21,829 bases of DNA, from NCBI GenBank assembly GCA_964610025.1, contig CAZSTX010000034.1, positions 1-21,829 on the forward strand, in the 5' to 3' direction. Source of the stretch: UBA5266 sp964610025 (lineage in GTDB: Bacteria > Bacteroidota > Bacteroidia > Bacteroidales > WCHB1-69). A program made the translations under genes and the position numbers. The notes under the pieces were generated by a model. The model was not told where the DNA came from. It worked only from the letters and a program-made list of their open reading frames with translations, and searched no databases. Shown in pieces: positions 1 through 7,972 of this stretch; positions within the stretch are counted from its first letter, which is position 1, and every line of letters begins with the position of its first letter.

Positions 1-1290
1 AACAGCAAAACTGCCAATATCGCCGCTTATTTTTGCATAATAAGTCATCCAATCTTTTTCTGTTGATATAAACTTCCATACGATTGGATTTTTATATCCT
101 TTGTTTATCATACGATTAACATAATCTCTAAAGTAAAGTATAGCTTCATTTTGTTTTATTTCAAAAACAAGCACATCGTCTGGTTTTACATTAAACTTTT
201 GTTGATAGCTAACAATATTATAATGTAAGAATTTCGCTTCTTTAATATCTTCTGGCAATAAATTATGATAATTCGAAACGATTATTGGTGTATGAGCCGC
301 TTTTTTATCAATTGTAAAAGTTGTTCTTTTTGTATATAAATATGGATTATAATTGATTTTTTCAGATAAATTATCTAAAAAATTGGCAGACGAAAATTCT
401 CTATTAGCAAGAGTTTTAGCAAAAGTAATTTCATTTACAGGTGGTTCGGTAAGAGAAACACGGATAGTGTCGCCAATGCCGTCTGTTAGCAATGGTAATA
501 TTCCAACAGCCGATTTTACTCTTCCATACTCACCGTTGCCCGCTTCTGTAACGCCAAGATGTATGGGATAATTCCATTCTTTTTCATCGAAGATAGCAAC
601 AAGCAAGCGTACTGCTTGTATCATTATTTTGGTATTGCTTGCCTTCATTGAAAGCACTAAATTATGAAACCCAAAATCATTAAAAATGCCTACAAATTCC
701 ATTGCCGACATTACCATTCCAAGAGGTGTATTACCATAAAGATGAGTGATTCTTTGCGATAAAGAACCATGATTTATTCCAATTCTAATAGCAGTTCCAT
801 TTTGTTTACATATATTCAACAAGGGATATAAGCGTTGGCTTACTTGTTCAATAAACAATCGATTGTCAATAGCATATGATTCTTCTTTTTTTATATCTAT
901 GTAGTTTCCCGGATTTATACGTATTTTTTCCACATAGTGGGCAGCTATTTCTGCTATTTTAGCATTAAAATGTACATCTGCAATTAATGGTACTCGGCAG
1001 TCTTTTTCCTTCAGTTTTTTTCTAATTTGAGGCAAAATTTCAGCTTCTTTTATGCTGGTAACAGCTAATCTTACATATTCAGAACCTGCATTTGCTAAAT
1101 CGACAATTTGTTTACTACAGTTTGTTGTATCAAGAGTAGCAACATTTGTCATTGATTGTACTCTTATTGGATTGTTTCCTCCCATAGGCAGACTTCCAAC
1201 ATTGACTACTCTTGTTTTCCGGCGTTTGTAAATAAAAGGCGAATCATTATAAAAATGCATATTTTCAAGATTTAAATGATTCTGTTGCAT
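1..1290 (-). CDS. ispG: IspG (GcpE), 4-hydroxy-3-methylbut-2-enyl diphosphate synthase, 5' part
   Basis: This is the N-terminal 430 codons of IspG; the gene continues past the left edge. IspG is the cytosolic [4Fe-4S] enzyme that reduces methylerythritol cyclodiphosphate to HMBPP in the MEP isoprenoid pathway. Translating the minus strand gives the TIM-barrel signatures RVQSMTNV, LIADVHFN, IRINPGN, IRIGINHGSLS and LGVTEAGNGEYGRVKSA, then GIGDTIRVSL. These are followed by a stretch absent from the E. coli enzyme, fitting the inserted domain of the long form found in Bacteroidota (about 600 residues). The C-terminal domain with the cluster cysteines is outside the window. The start is uncertain: ATG at 1288-1290 or ATG at 1258-1260 (MHFYNDS...), the second being closer to family N-termini. 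A strong terminator ends only 11 bases upstream of the first ATG. The family call is secure. Confidence 0.95.
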   Translation of the reverse strand, partial: MQQNHLNLENMHFYNDSPFIYKRRKTRVVNVGSLPMGGNNPIRVQSMTNVATLDTTNCSKQIVDLANAGSEYVRLAVTSIKEAEILPQIRKKLKEKDCRVPLIADVHFNAKIAEIAAHYVEKIRINPGNYIDIKKEESYAIDNRLFIEQVSQRLYPLLNICKQNGTAIRIGINHGSLSQRITHLYGNTPLGMVMSAMEFVGIFNDFGFHNLVLSMKASNTKIMIQAVRLLVAIFDEKEWNYPIHLGVTEAGNGEYGRVKSAVGILPLLTDGIGDTIRVSLTEPPVNEITFAKTLANREFSSANFLDNLSEKINYNPYLYTKRTTFTIDKKAAHTPIIVSNYHNLLPEDIKEAKFLHYNIVSYQQKFNVKPDDVLVFEIKQNEAILYFRDYVNRMINKGYKNPIVWKFISTEKDWMTYYAKISGDIGSFAV

Positions 1291-1301
1291 ACGATTGGTC
1301 T

Positions 1302-1346
1302 TAAAAAACATTTTCCGTAAAAGACAACAACGCTTTTACGGAAAAT
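1302..1346 (-). terminator. Rho-independent terminator after the 1372-3891 OmpA gene
   Basis: A perfect 14-bp stem (arms 1310-1323 and 1333-1346) encloses a 9-base loop and, read on the minus strand, is followed by a T-run at 1302-1308. It lies 25 bases past the TAA of the OmpA-family gene and 11 bases before the first possible ispG ATG, so it should separate the two transcripts. The other side is also T-rich, but no plus-strand gene approaches it. Confidence 0.9.
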
Positions 1347-1371
1347 ATTCTATTTTTATTTATTATTATTT

Positions 1372-3891
1372 TTATTTAAAAATCAATTTTTGTTCTTTTT
1401 CGTTGATGTTATATTCGCCAAATTCGTCAATAAATTTATCTTTTCCAACAACAATTGTTTCTTTTAATCCTTTTATTACAATAGTTTCTACGTTTTCAAT
1501 AAGTTCGTCTCCTATTTGTAATGTTTTAATATAAACTACTGACCTGTCAATAATAGTTCCGTCTTTATCATCAATAGCTTTTTCTTTTAAATCGAAATCT
1601 CCCACTGTAAATATTGCCTCTTTCAAAAATTTCATTGCTTGTTCGTAAGATATTTTTACAGTATCGGAATTATCTTCTATTAAAAATTTAAAGGTTTTAC
1701 TGTTTACGTAGCATGTCCCACGTGGAACGCCATCTACCATTTCGATTGGAATATAATCTTCTGTAATAATTTTCACTCTTCCGGCATCAACATCTACGGC
1801 TCTGACTTCTTTTTTAGGCACATAATCGTCTCGTAAAATAAGGAATTCAGTACGACGATTCAAATCGTGAGCTGCTTCTTGTTGGTTTCTGGGTAATGCT
1901 TTTATATATTCAGGTGTTAATACTGTTCCTTTTTTAAAAGTAATTCCTCTCGAAACAATATCTCTTTCCAATTTACGTGGGATACGCTCACCATAGCCTT
2001 TTGCCACTAAACGTTCGGGGGCTATTCCAAGAGAATCGACTAAAAAGTCAACACAAGACTCGGCACGATGCTGTGATAAAGTATCGTTAGTCATGGGTAT
2101 AGGTCTAATATCGGTATGTGATCTTAATTCTATTACAAGCGTAGGATTATCTATTAATATTTTATACAATCCCATTAAAGAGTCTTGATATTGAGGTTTT
2201 AAATCCCATTTTGCCAAATCATACAATATGTCGGGCAAAACAACTGGATCTTTAGGTATTGGATTAATAAGGAAATCGCGTTTTAAATCTTTGCTTTCTG
2301 TTAATCCGACTGTTGTTTCTCTTCCTTTACTATTTTCATTTTCATAATAGCCTGTTTTTTGGACAGTCATATCATAAGTTACATTGCCAACAATTTTCAT
2401 TTTATCAAAATGGTAATATCCTCTTATATCTGTTTTTGTTTTATACGATGTTCCATCAGAACCTGTTATAGTTACTGTTGCTCCATCAACAAATTGACGT
2501 GTTACACTATCTTTTACAAAACCTGAAAGAGTAAACATTATGGGTCTTAATTTAAAATACCAAATATCGTCTTCGCCTCTTCCTCCTGGTCTATTAGATG
2601 TAAAATAGCCTTTTTCTATATAAGGAAATCCTGTTATATCGTCAAGTACGATCGAGTTATCGAAAATAATTCCATAATCGTCTGCTTCTGAATTAATAGG
2701 ATATTTTAAATTTTCTGCTTTTGACCAAGCATCATCTCCTTCCTTATGCGATACAAATATATCATATCCTCCTAATCCTATATGTCCTTTTGATGCAAAG
2801 TATAAACTAGTATCATTAACAAGTGTAGGAAACATATCATGGTCGTAACTATTTACATTACTTCCTAAATTAACAGGAGTTTCAAAAGGTTTATTTTTTT
2901 TACCTCTTGTTGTTTTCCAAATATCGTATCCTCCTAATGTACCTGGCATATCGGAAACAAAATACATGGTTAATTCATCATCAGTTATAACAGGGTGAAC
3001 ATAATCGAAAGTATCTGGGCCTAACTCTATTAGTTGAGGTTCAGTCCACGATCTTCCTCTTTTTTGTGCTTGATAAATTTTACAATACGAGATAGCTTTT
3101 TTTTCATTTAAGCATCTGGTAAAGTATATAGTAGTTCCTTTAGGATTAAAAACGGCTTCTCCTTCGTTAGCGTCTGTATTAATAATACCAGAATAATCAT
3201 AAGGTACTGGCACAGTCCACTCACCAGGAAAATCTAATTTTTTGCTTTTTGGACGATTTGACACATAAAGATCTGAAAATGATTGCCCAGACCAAGCATC
3301 TTCTTTTTTTCCTGTACTTCCTTCTCTTGATGAAGTGAATACGATTTGATTTTGCTTATTAGGTACTCCCCACATTGGCGACCAGTCGCTTCGTGGTGTA
3401 TTAAAACGTTTAAAATTTTCAACTTCATGGCGAGTAGGATTATTTATCCATTCGGGAGCAACTTTGCAAGATTCGATTCGTCCACCTACACGCGGGTCTT
3501 CTGGTTTTGCTTTTTGGTATTTTTCATAATAACTTAAAGCTTTAGGATAATCTTTTTCGACTCGAAATATATCTGCTAAACGCAAATATATCAAGGGATT
3601 ATCTTTTTGATAATTTACTTTTTCTAAACGTAAGTATTGTTGTTTAGCTTTTTTAACGCTTCCAGACATTACATAACATTCGGCCATACGAAACATAATT
3701 CTACGTTTCTCGACAGGATTTCTTTTTACCTTTCCATAAGCTTTTTTGTACATCTCAGATGCAAGATTATACTGAAATGTATTGAATGCTTTATCAGCAT
3801 CAGCTGCTACTCCTCCTTTTTGTCCATAAGTAACAAAATGTACAGATAACGATAATAAGCTAATAATAAAAATCTTACATATTCTTATCAT
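1372..3891 (-). CDS. PorE-like OmpA-family protein (TPR, PD40 propeller, CRD, OmpA) with retropepsin-like C-terminal domain
   Basis: This is an 839-residue exported envelope protein. Order of parts: signal peptide 1-23 (cleavage near TYG|Q); TPR-like helices about 30-135; PD40/WD40-like propeller about 165-445 with repeated F-N/T-P-x-G-x-x-Y/I-F and GGYDI motifs; carboxypeptidase-regulatory-like beta-sandwich about 455-545; OmpA C-terminal domain about 555-690 with SHTD, the peptidoglycan-contact pair D594 and R609, and NRRTEF. The same four-domain order is known in PorE of Porphyromonas gingivalis, a type IX secretion component that binds peptidoglycan. About 145 further residues resemble a clan AA aspartic protease domain, but with EDN (739-741) where DTG is expected. 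I chose ATG at 3891; an in-frame TTG at 3915 would add eight residues ahead of a better signal peptide. A strong terminator follows. The role in type IX secretion is inference from architecture. Confidence 0.88.
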   Translation of the reverse strand: MIRICKIFIISLLSLSVHFVTYGQKGGVAADADKAFNTFQYNLASEMYKKAYGKVKRNPVEKRRIMFRMAECYVMSGSVKKAKQQYLRLEKVNYQKDNPLIYLRLADIFRVEKDYPKALSYYEKYQKAKPEDPRVGGRIESCKVAPEWINNPTRHEVENFKRFNTPRSDWSPMWGVPNKQNQIVFTSSREGSTGKKEDAWSGQSFSDLYVSNRPKSKKLDFPGEWTVPVPYDYSGIINTDANEGEAVFNPKGTTIYFTRCLNEKKAISYCKIYQAQKRGRSWTEPQLIELGPDTFDYVHPVITDDELTMYFVSDMPGTLGGYDIWKTTRGKKNKPFETPVNLGSNVNSYDHDMFPTLVNDTSLYFASKGHIGLGGYDIFVSHKEGDDAWSKAENLKYPINSEADDYGIIFDNSIVLDDITGFPYIEKGYFTSNRPGGRGEDDIWYFKLRPIMFTLSGFVKDSVTRQFVDGATVTITGSDGTSYKTKTDIRGYYHFDKMKIVGNVTYDMTVQKTGYYENENSKGRETTVGLTESKDLKRDFLINPIPKDPVVLPDILYDLAKWDLKPQYQDSLMGLYKILIDNPTLVIELRSHTDIRPIPMTNDTLSQHRAESCVDFLVDSLGIAPERLVAKGYGERIPRKLERDIVSRGITFKKGTVLTPEYIKALPRNQQEAAHDLNRRTEFLILRDDYVPKKEVRAVDVDAGRVKIITEDYIPIEMVDGVPRGTCYVNSKTFKFLIEDNSDTVKISYEQAMKFLKEAIFTVGDFDLKEKAIDDKDGTIIDRSVVYIKTLQIGDELIENVETIVIKGLKETIVVGKDKFIDEFGEYNINEKEQKLIFK

Positions 3892-4026
3892 GATATAATT
3901 TAATTTAATTTTCAATTTGCTAAAATAATAAAAAAAAACATATCTATTACACTTTTATAAAAAAATATTTAATAAAAAGATATATATAACACACTTGCAA
4001 TTAACAAATCGCTAAAAATCAATATT

Positions 4027-5247
4027 TTAAGAAAATCGTATTGCATCAATAATTTGAATTTTACGAGCAACGAAATAAGCGGGGAAAAGCAAAGTAAATA
4101 AACTGATTAATAAAACTATGGCATTTACCAATAAGACATGTTGCCATTCAAGACTTATTGGGACATATGACATATAATAATTTATTGCATCTAATGCTAT
4201 TAAATGGTATTTATATTGCAAATAACACAATGACAATCCCACTACATTTCCTATTATCATTCCTTTTATTAAAATATTTCTACTAATATTTACAAATATA
4301 TCTCTAATATTTACATTATTACAACCCATTGTTTTTAATATTCCTATAGTTGAAATTTGTTCTAAAATTATTGTTAACTGGGTTGAAACTAAAGATATAC
4401 AAATAACAATGATTACCAATATCAAAATAACCAAAATGTTTTGGTCAAACAATCCTATCCAATTAAAAATATCTTTATTACGTTCAACAACACTTCTTGC
4501 TAACAAATTATAGGGAATTATAGCATTGATAGCATCTGTAGTTTCTTCTAATTTATTAAAATCTGATAGTATTATTTCAAATCCATCTATTTGATTTGAT
4601 GTCCAGTCGTTTAGTTTTTGTATATGTTTTATATCACAAAAAGCAATGGTTTTATCATAATTTGCCATATCTGTTTTGTAAACTCCAACAACATGTAACA
4701 CACGTTGACGCGGCGGGTCTTGCACAAAATAAAACAGCATTTTACTACCTGTATCTATATGCAATCTATCGGCTGTTGTTTGAGATATTAAGACTTCGTT
4801 AGAAGTAACGCTGTCATTAATATTTAATAGCCGCCCTCTTTGCAATTTTTTTCGAAAAAACTCCAAATCGTAATCTTCTCCTACTCCTTTTAATGCAATG
4901 CCTTCTATTTCATTTTCGACTTTAACAATGCCAGCTTTCATAGCATAGGATTGTATATTGCTTACATTATCTAATGCTCTAATTTCTTGCAAAAAAGGAG
5001 ATTGTTTGTCAATAGGATATTTTTGATACGACTCATTATTGTCAAAATAATTAATCTCAATATGCGACCCAAAACCTATTATTTTATTACGTATTTCTTT
5101 TCTAAAACCCGTTGTGATTGCAAAAACTAATAGCAACACACTAACGCCTAATGCCACACTTACGATAGAAATAACAACTATTGGTTTAGAGAAACGACTG
5201 TCTCTATTTTTAATTATTTTTTTTGATATCAAATTGCTAAAGCCCAT
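4027..5247 (-). CDS. LolC/LolE-family (FtsX/MacB-type) ABC transporter permease
   Basis: This 406-residue inner-membrane protein has the four-helix layout of lipoprotein-releasing permeases: TM1 about 22-46, a periplasmic domain about 50-260, then three helices at about 268-292, 322-345 and 372-396, ending in VARKIQIIDAIRFS, a typical FtsX-domain ending. In Proteobacteria, LolC/E with the ATPase LolD release lipoproteins from the inner membrane to LolA. The N-terminal SKPIVVISIVSVALGVSVLLL and the GILKTMGCNN loop, which faces the ATPase, are family hallmarks. No LolD-type ATPase gene is in the window, so the ATPase must be encoded elsewhere. The gene starts 10 bases after the upstream beta-barrel gene, suggesting one transcript. 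Whether it sorts lipoproteins or does a MacB-like job cannot be told from sequence. Confidence 0.88.
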   Translation of the reverse strand: MGFSNLISKKIIKNRDSRFSKPIVVISIVSVALGVSVLLLVFAITTGFRKEIRNKIIGFGSHIEINYFDNNESYQKYPIDKQSPFLQEIRALDNVSNIQSYAMKAGIVKVENEIEGIALKGVGEDYDLEFFRKKLQRGRLLNINDSVTSNEVLISQTTADRLHIDTGSKMLFYFVQDPPRQRVLHVVGVYKTDMANYDKTIAFCDIKHIQKLNDWTSNQIDGFEIILSDFNKLEETTDAINAIIPYNLLARSVVERNKDIFNWIGLFDQNILVILILVIIVICISLVSTQLTIILEQISTIGILKTMGCNNVNIRDIFVNISRNILIKGMIIGNVVGLSLCYLQYKYHLIALDAINYYMSYVPISLEWQHVLLVNAIVLLISLFTLLFPAYFVARKIQIIDAIRFS

Positions 5248-5257
5248 TATTAATTAT

Positions 5258-5863
5258 TTATTTCAACCAAACTGTAAAGCCAGTTTTAATAACCGGTGAT
5301 ATGAGTATATTGTCGTTTGGACGATTAGAAATATTATATAAAATCAACAAATAAATTGCAAACCTATCTGTAGCTTTTTGATAAACTCCTCCACCAAGCA
5401 GCAAATTATTAGACCATAAGCGATCTGGTGCCATCACATTTACTTTCCATAAATTGTCGTAATTTAACAATTGATATTCTACATGTGCACATAATAAACG
5501 TAAAAAATAGGCTTCTGCAAATACACTTCCTCCAAAAATATGTGTTGAATAAATAGAAGCATTCGTTATATCTCTAAAATTATAAAACATATAAGTAAAT
5601 CCTAAGCCTGTTGCAAACCAATCGGTAGCATGATAAGCTATATGTGGAGATAGTTCTACATTAATAATCGAAGATGTGAGCGATAAGCCAAAATTGCCAC
5701 CAACGGAAAGCTTACTTAACCAATCATAATATTTAATTTTTGATGTGTCTTTCATTATCGGAGACCTATAATAAGTAACATCATCGGATTGAGCCAATAG
5801 TAAAGAATTATTACAGAAAAAGAAAAAACAAAAAGAAACAATGATATATTTATAAGATTTCAT
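5258..5863 (-). CDS. Exported beta-barrel-like hypothetical protein
   Basis: I do not recognise a named family. The 201-residue product has a clear signal peptide (lysines, then a Phe/Leu-rich core, cleavage near LLLAQ|S). After a short polar stretch come alternating hydrophobic and aromatic segments with Gly turns (LSVGGNFGLSL, ATGLGFTYMFYNF, IFGGSVFAEAYF, LLLGGGVYQKA) and a terminal strand TGFTVWLK. This is the pattern of a small outer-membrane beta-barrel of about eight strands. It is the first gene of a likely minus-strand operon with the permease, only 10 bases away. A link to lipoprotein or outer-membrane traffic is inferred from that pairing alone. Confidence 0.75.
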   Translation of the reverse strand: MKSYKYIIVSFCFFFFCNNSLLLAQSDDVTYYRSPIMKDTSKIKYYDWLSKLSVGGNFGLSLTSSIINVELSPHIAYHATDWFATGLGFTYMFYNFRDITNASIYSTHIFGGSVFAEAYFLRLLCAHVEYQLLNYDNLWKVNVMAPDRLWSNNLLLGGGVYQKATDRFAIYLLILYNISNRPNDNILISPVIKTGFTVWLK

Positions 5864-5985
5864 CGTAATAGTAACAATAATAAAATTAAATTATTTAACG
5901 TAAAAAAGCAGAAAATGTTATAAAGCCAAAAATTGCAAATCAAATAAATTAAATAAAATGATTTTTTTTGCTTAAGAATATTTAG

Positions 5986-5993
5986 TAATTTTG
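5986..5993 (+). promoter_or_regulatory. Candidate -7 element TAATTTTG for the hydrolase-SOD operon
   Basis: The site matches the Bacteroidota -7 consensus TAnnTTTG and is followed by CA, as at most other sites here. It lies 60 bases before the GTG start. A TTTG at 5967-5970 is a possible -33 element, but the 15-base gap is shorter than usual. Confidence 0.6.
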
Positions 5994-6052
5994 CAAATAA
6001 AAATCTTTTTAATTATTTAGCACATAGAAAAAACAAATTAAAAATTTTATCA

Positions 6053-7183
6053 GTGAACTATTTAAAAAAAATATTATTTACATTTCATTTTTCGCTTTGT
6101 GTTTTTTCCATTTACTCTCAGAAAGATTATATTGAAGCTAATGGCATTCTATTCAATCAACACATAAAAGTAAAGGTTGATTGTGAACTTGCAAAACTGA
6201 TGCTAACACAACCAGACAACTCTTTGGTAATCGATTTGTTTAACACTTATAAAAACCACCCACTCAACACTCAAACAATGGCAGACATTTATTATGACTA
6301 CTCTGCCGATGTTGCCACTTTATACCTATTACAAAGAAGCTATCAAAAATGTAAAAACAAAGAAATACAAGACAACTATTACAACTACATTAATCAATTA
6401 AATAACAATCAACATATAGCAGCATTAGCACAATTAAAACACTACTATATTGTTTTAATTCCAGGACTCGCCTATAAAGATTTTCCGCATACAGGAGCTA
6501 ATTTTAAACGACAGCGAAATTTATTAAAATTACACAACATCAACCATTGCTTTATAAAAACAAAACAATGGGGGGCAGTAGAAGTCAACGCCAAAATAAT
6601 AGCAGATGAGTTAAAAAAAATCTGCTTACAACACGACAACGTTATTCTTGTTAGTTCTAGCAAAAGTGGGTTAGAAACAGCAGTAGTGATAGGTCAAATG
6701 CTTAATTCAGAAGAGACAAAAAATATAAAAGCTTGGATTAGTGTAGCAGGCATATTAAGAGGGTCTCCCATTGCCGACTACTTCCTAACACCCTCTAAAA
6801 CAGCAATTTCTAAAATCTATCTTTTTATAAAAGGAGAAAAAATAGATATGCTTCAATCAATGAGTTATAGAAACAGAAGAAAAACTTTTGATGATTTTAA
6901 TTTTCCTAAACATATTAACATTATCCATTATCTTGGCGCACCTTTAGCAACCGAAATACGTCCTAAAATAAAAAACAGATACACCTATATGCTCCCATTA
7001 GGTCCTAATGACGGATTTACTCCTTTAGCTGACCAGATATACGATGAGGGAAGAGTAGTGGCTGAAATAGGAGTTGATCACTATTTTAAAGATGCCAATA
7101 TCGACATAAAAGCTTTGGCACTGCTATTATCCTGCGTAAAACACATTGAAAATACATCTAATAATATTACATCTATAAAATAA
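6053..7183 (+). CDS. Exported alpha/beta hydrolase (lipase-like)
   Basis: This 376-residue protein has a signal peptide (about 1-23, cleavage near IYSQ|K) and, from about 130, an alpha/beta-hydrolase core: a strand with HG-loop equivalent (YYIVLIPGLAY), a nucleophile elbow VSSSKSGLETA, then ISVAGILRGSPIAD, acid D320 in PNDGFTP and base H343 in VDHYF. Aligned to the lipase elbow GHSKGG, the nucleophile is S203, with both elbow glycines replaced by serine. The first about 100 residues are a helical region I cannot assign. The start is GTG; no ATG precedes the signal peptide in frame. The superoxide dismutase gene follows after 7 bases, so the two are probably co-transcribed from the -7 element at 5986. 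The substrate is unknown; lipid or ester hydrolysis is only a family-level guess. Confidence 0.75.
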   Translation: MNYLKKILFTFHFSLCVFSIYSQKDYIEANGILFNQHIKVKVDCELAKLMLTQPDNSLVIDLFNTYKNHPLNTQTMADIYYDYSADVATLYLLQRSYQKCKNKEIQDNYYNYINQLNNNQHIAALAQLKHYYIVLIPGLAYKDFPHTGANFKRQRNLLKLHNINHCFIKTKQWGAVEVNAKIIADELKKICLQHDNVILVSSSKSGLETAVVIGQMLNSEETKNIKAWISVAGILRGSPIADYFLTPSKTAISKIYLFIKGEKIDMLQSMSYRNRRKTFDDFNFPKHINIIHYLGAPLATEIRPKIKNRYTYMLPLGPNDGFTPLADQIYDEGRVVAEIGVDHYFKDANIDIKALALLLSCVKHIENTSNNITSIK

Positions 7184-7190
7184 TTATATC

Positions 7191-7862
7191 ATGAAAAAAT
7201 TAATATTTACATTTATCGCTTTGCTTTTAATCACACAAACACTTTTAGCACAGTTCGTCCAAACGCCTCTCCCTTACTCCTATGATGCATTAGAACCTTA
7301 TATCGACACAAAAACAATGCACATACATTTCGACAAACACCATGTAGCTTATATCGACAATCTCAATGCTGCGTTAAAAGCAAACAACATGGAAAATAAA
7401 ACAGATATTACTGACATTTTAAACAACATATCTTCTTATAATCTCACTATTCGTAACAATGCCGGCGGACACTTCAACCATGCTCTATTTTGGACTTTGT
7501 TGAGTCCAGAAAAAAACACAAACCCATCTGAAAAATTAAAAAGTGCTATTGAGAAGCAATTTGGAAGTATGGAAAAATTTAAAGACCAATTTATTAATGA
7601 AGGAATGAAACGTTTTGGGTCAGGTTGGGTTTGGCTTATCGTTGACAAGAAAAGCAATCTCATTATCACATCTACTCCCAATCAAGACAACCCGCTAATG
7701 GATGATACTCCCATAAAAGGACAACCTATTTTAGGCATTGATGTATGGGAACATGCCTATTATTTGCTATATCAAAACAAAAGAAAAGACTATCTGTTAG
7801 CAATTTGGAATATTATCAACTGGCACAAAGTGAGTGAACTCTACAATGAAATAACACCCTAA
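7191..7862 (+). CDS. Exported Mn/Fe superoxide dismutase
   Basis: This is an iron/manganese superoxide dismutase of 223 residues. It has a clear signal peptide (MKK, hydrophobic core, cleavage near LLA|Q at 20/21), so it should act in the periplasm rather than the cytosol, where most members work. The expected metal ligands are H46 (in HIHFDKHH), H97 (in GGHFNHALFW), D184 and H188 (in DVWEHAYY); Y54 is the active-site tyrosine. Gln165 in STPNQDNP sits where Mn enzymes carry the second-shell glutamine, and the GGHxNH motif agrees, so it is Mn-type or cambialistic rather than strict Fe-type. It converts superoxide to oxygen and hydrogen peroxide. It is second in an operon with the exported hydrolase, 7 bases upstream. 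Confidence 0.95.
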   Translation: MKKLIFTFIALLLITQTLLAQFVQTPLPYSYDALEPYIDTKTMHIHFDKHHVAYIDNLNAALKANNMENKTDITDILNNISSYNLTIRNNAGGHFNHALFWTLLSPEKNTNPSEKLKSAIEKQFGSMEKFKDQFINEGMKRFGSGWVWLIVDKKSNLIITSTPNQDNPLMDDTPIKGQPILGIDVWEHAYYLLYQNKRKDYLLAIWNIINWHKVSELYNEITP

Positions 7863-7972
7863 AAAAACTTATCTATTGCTTTCATGTCTTTTTTTTTAAT
7901 TTTCTATACAATTTACAATATGTTTTTATAGTTTATAAAACAGCTATCTATTATTCATATAAATAAAAAAAA

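Noticed and set aside
353..571. Plus-strand ORFs inside ispG and other genes
   Set aside because: They lie antisense or out of frame within clearly conserved genes and encode nothing recognisable.
3892..3915. TTG start at 3915 for the PorE-like gene
   Set aside because: It would add eight residues before MIRIC; the ATG at 3891 gives a compact signal peptide, and TTG starts are uncommon in this group.
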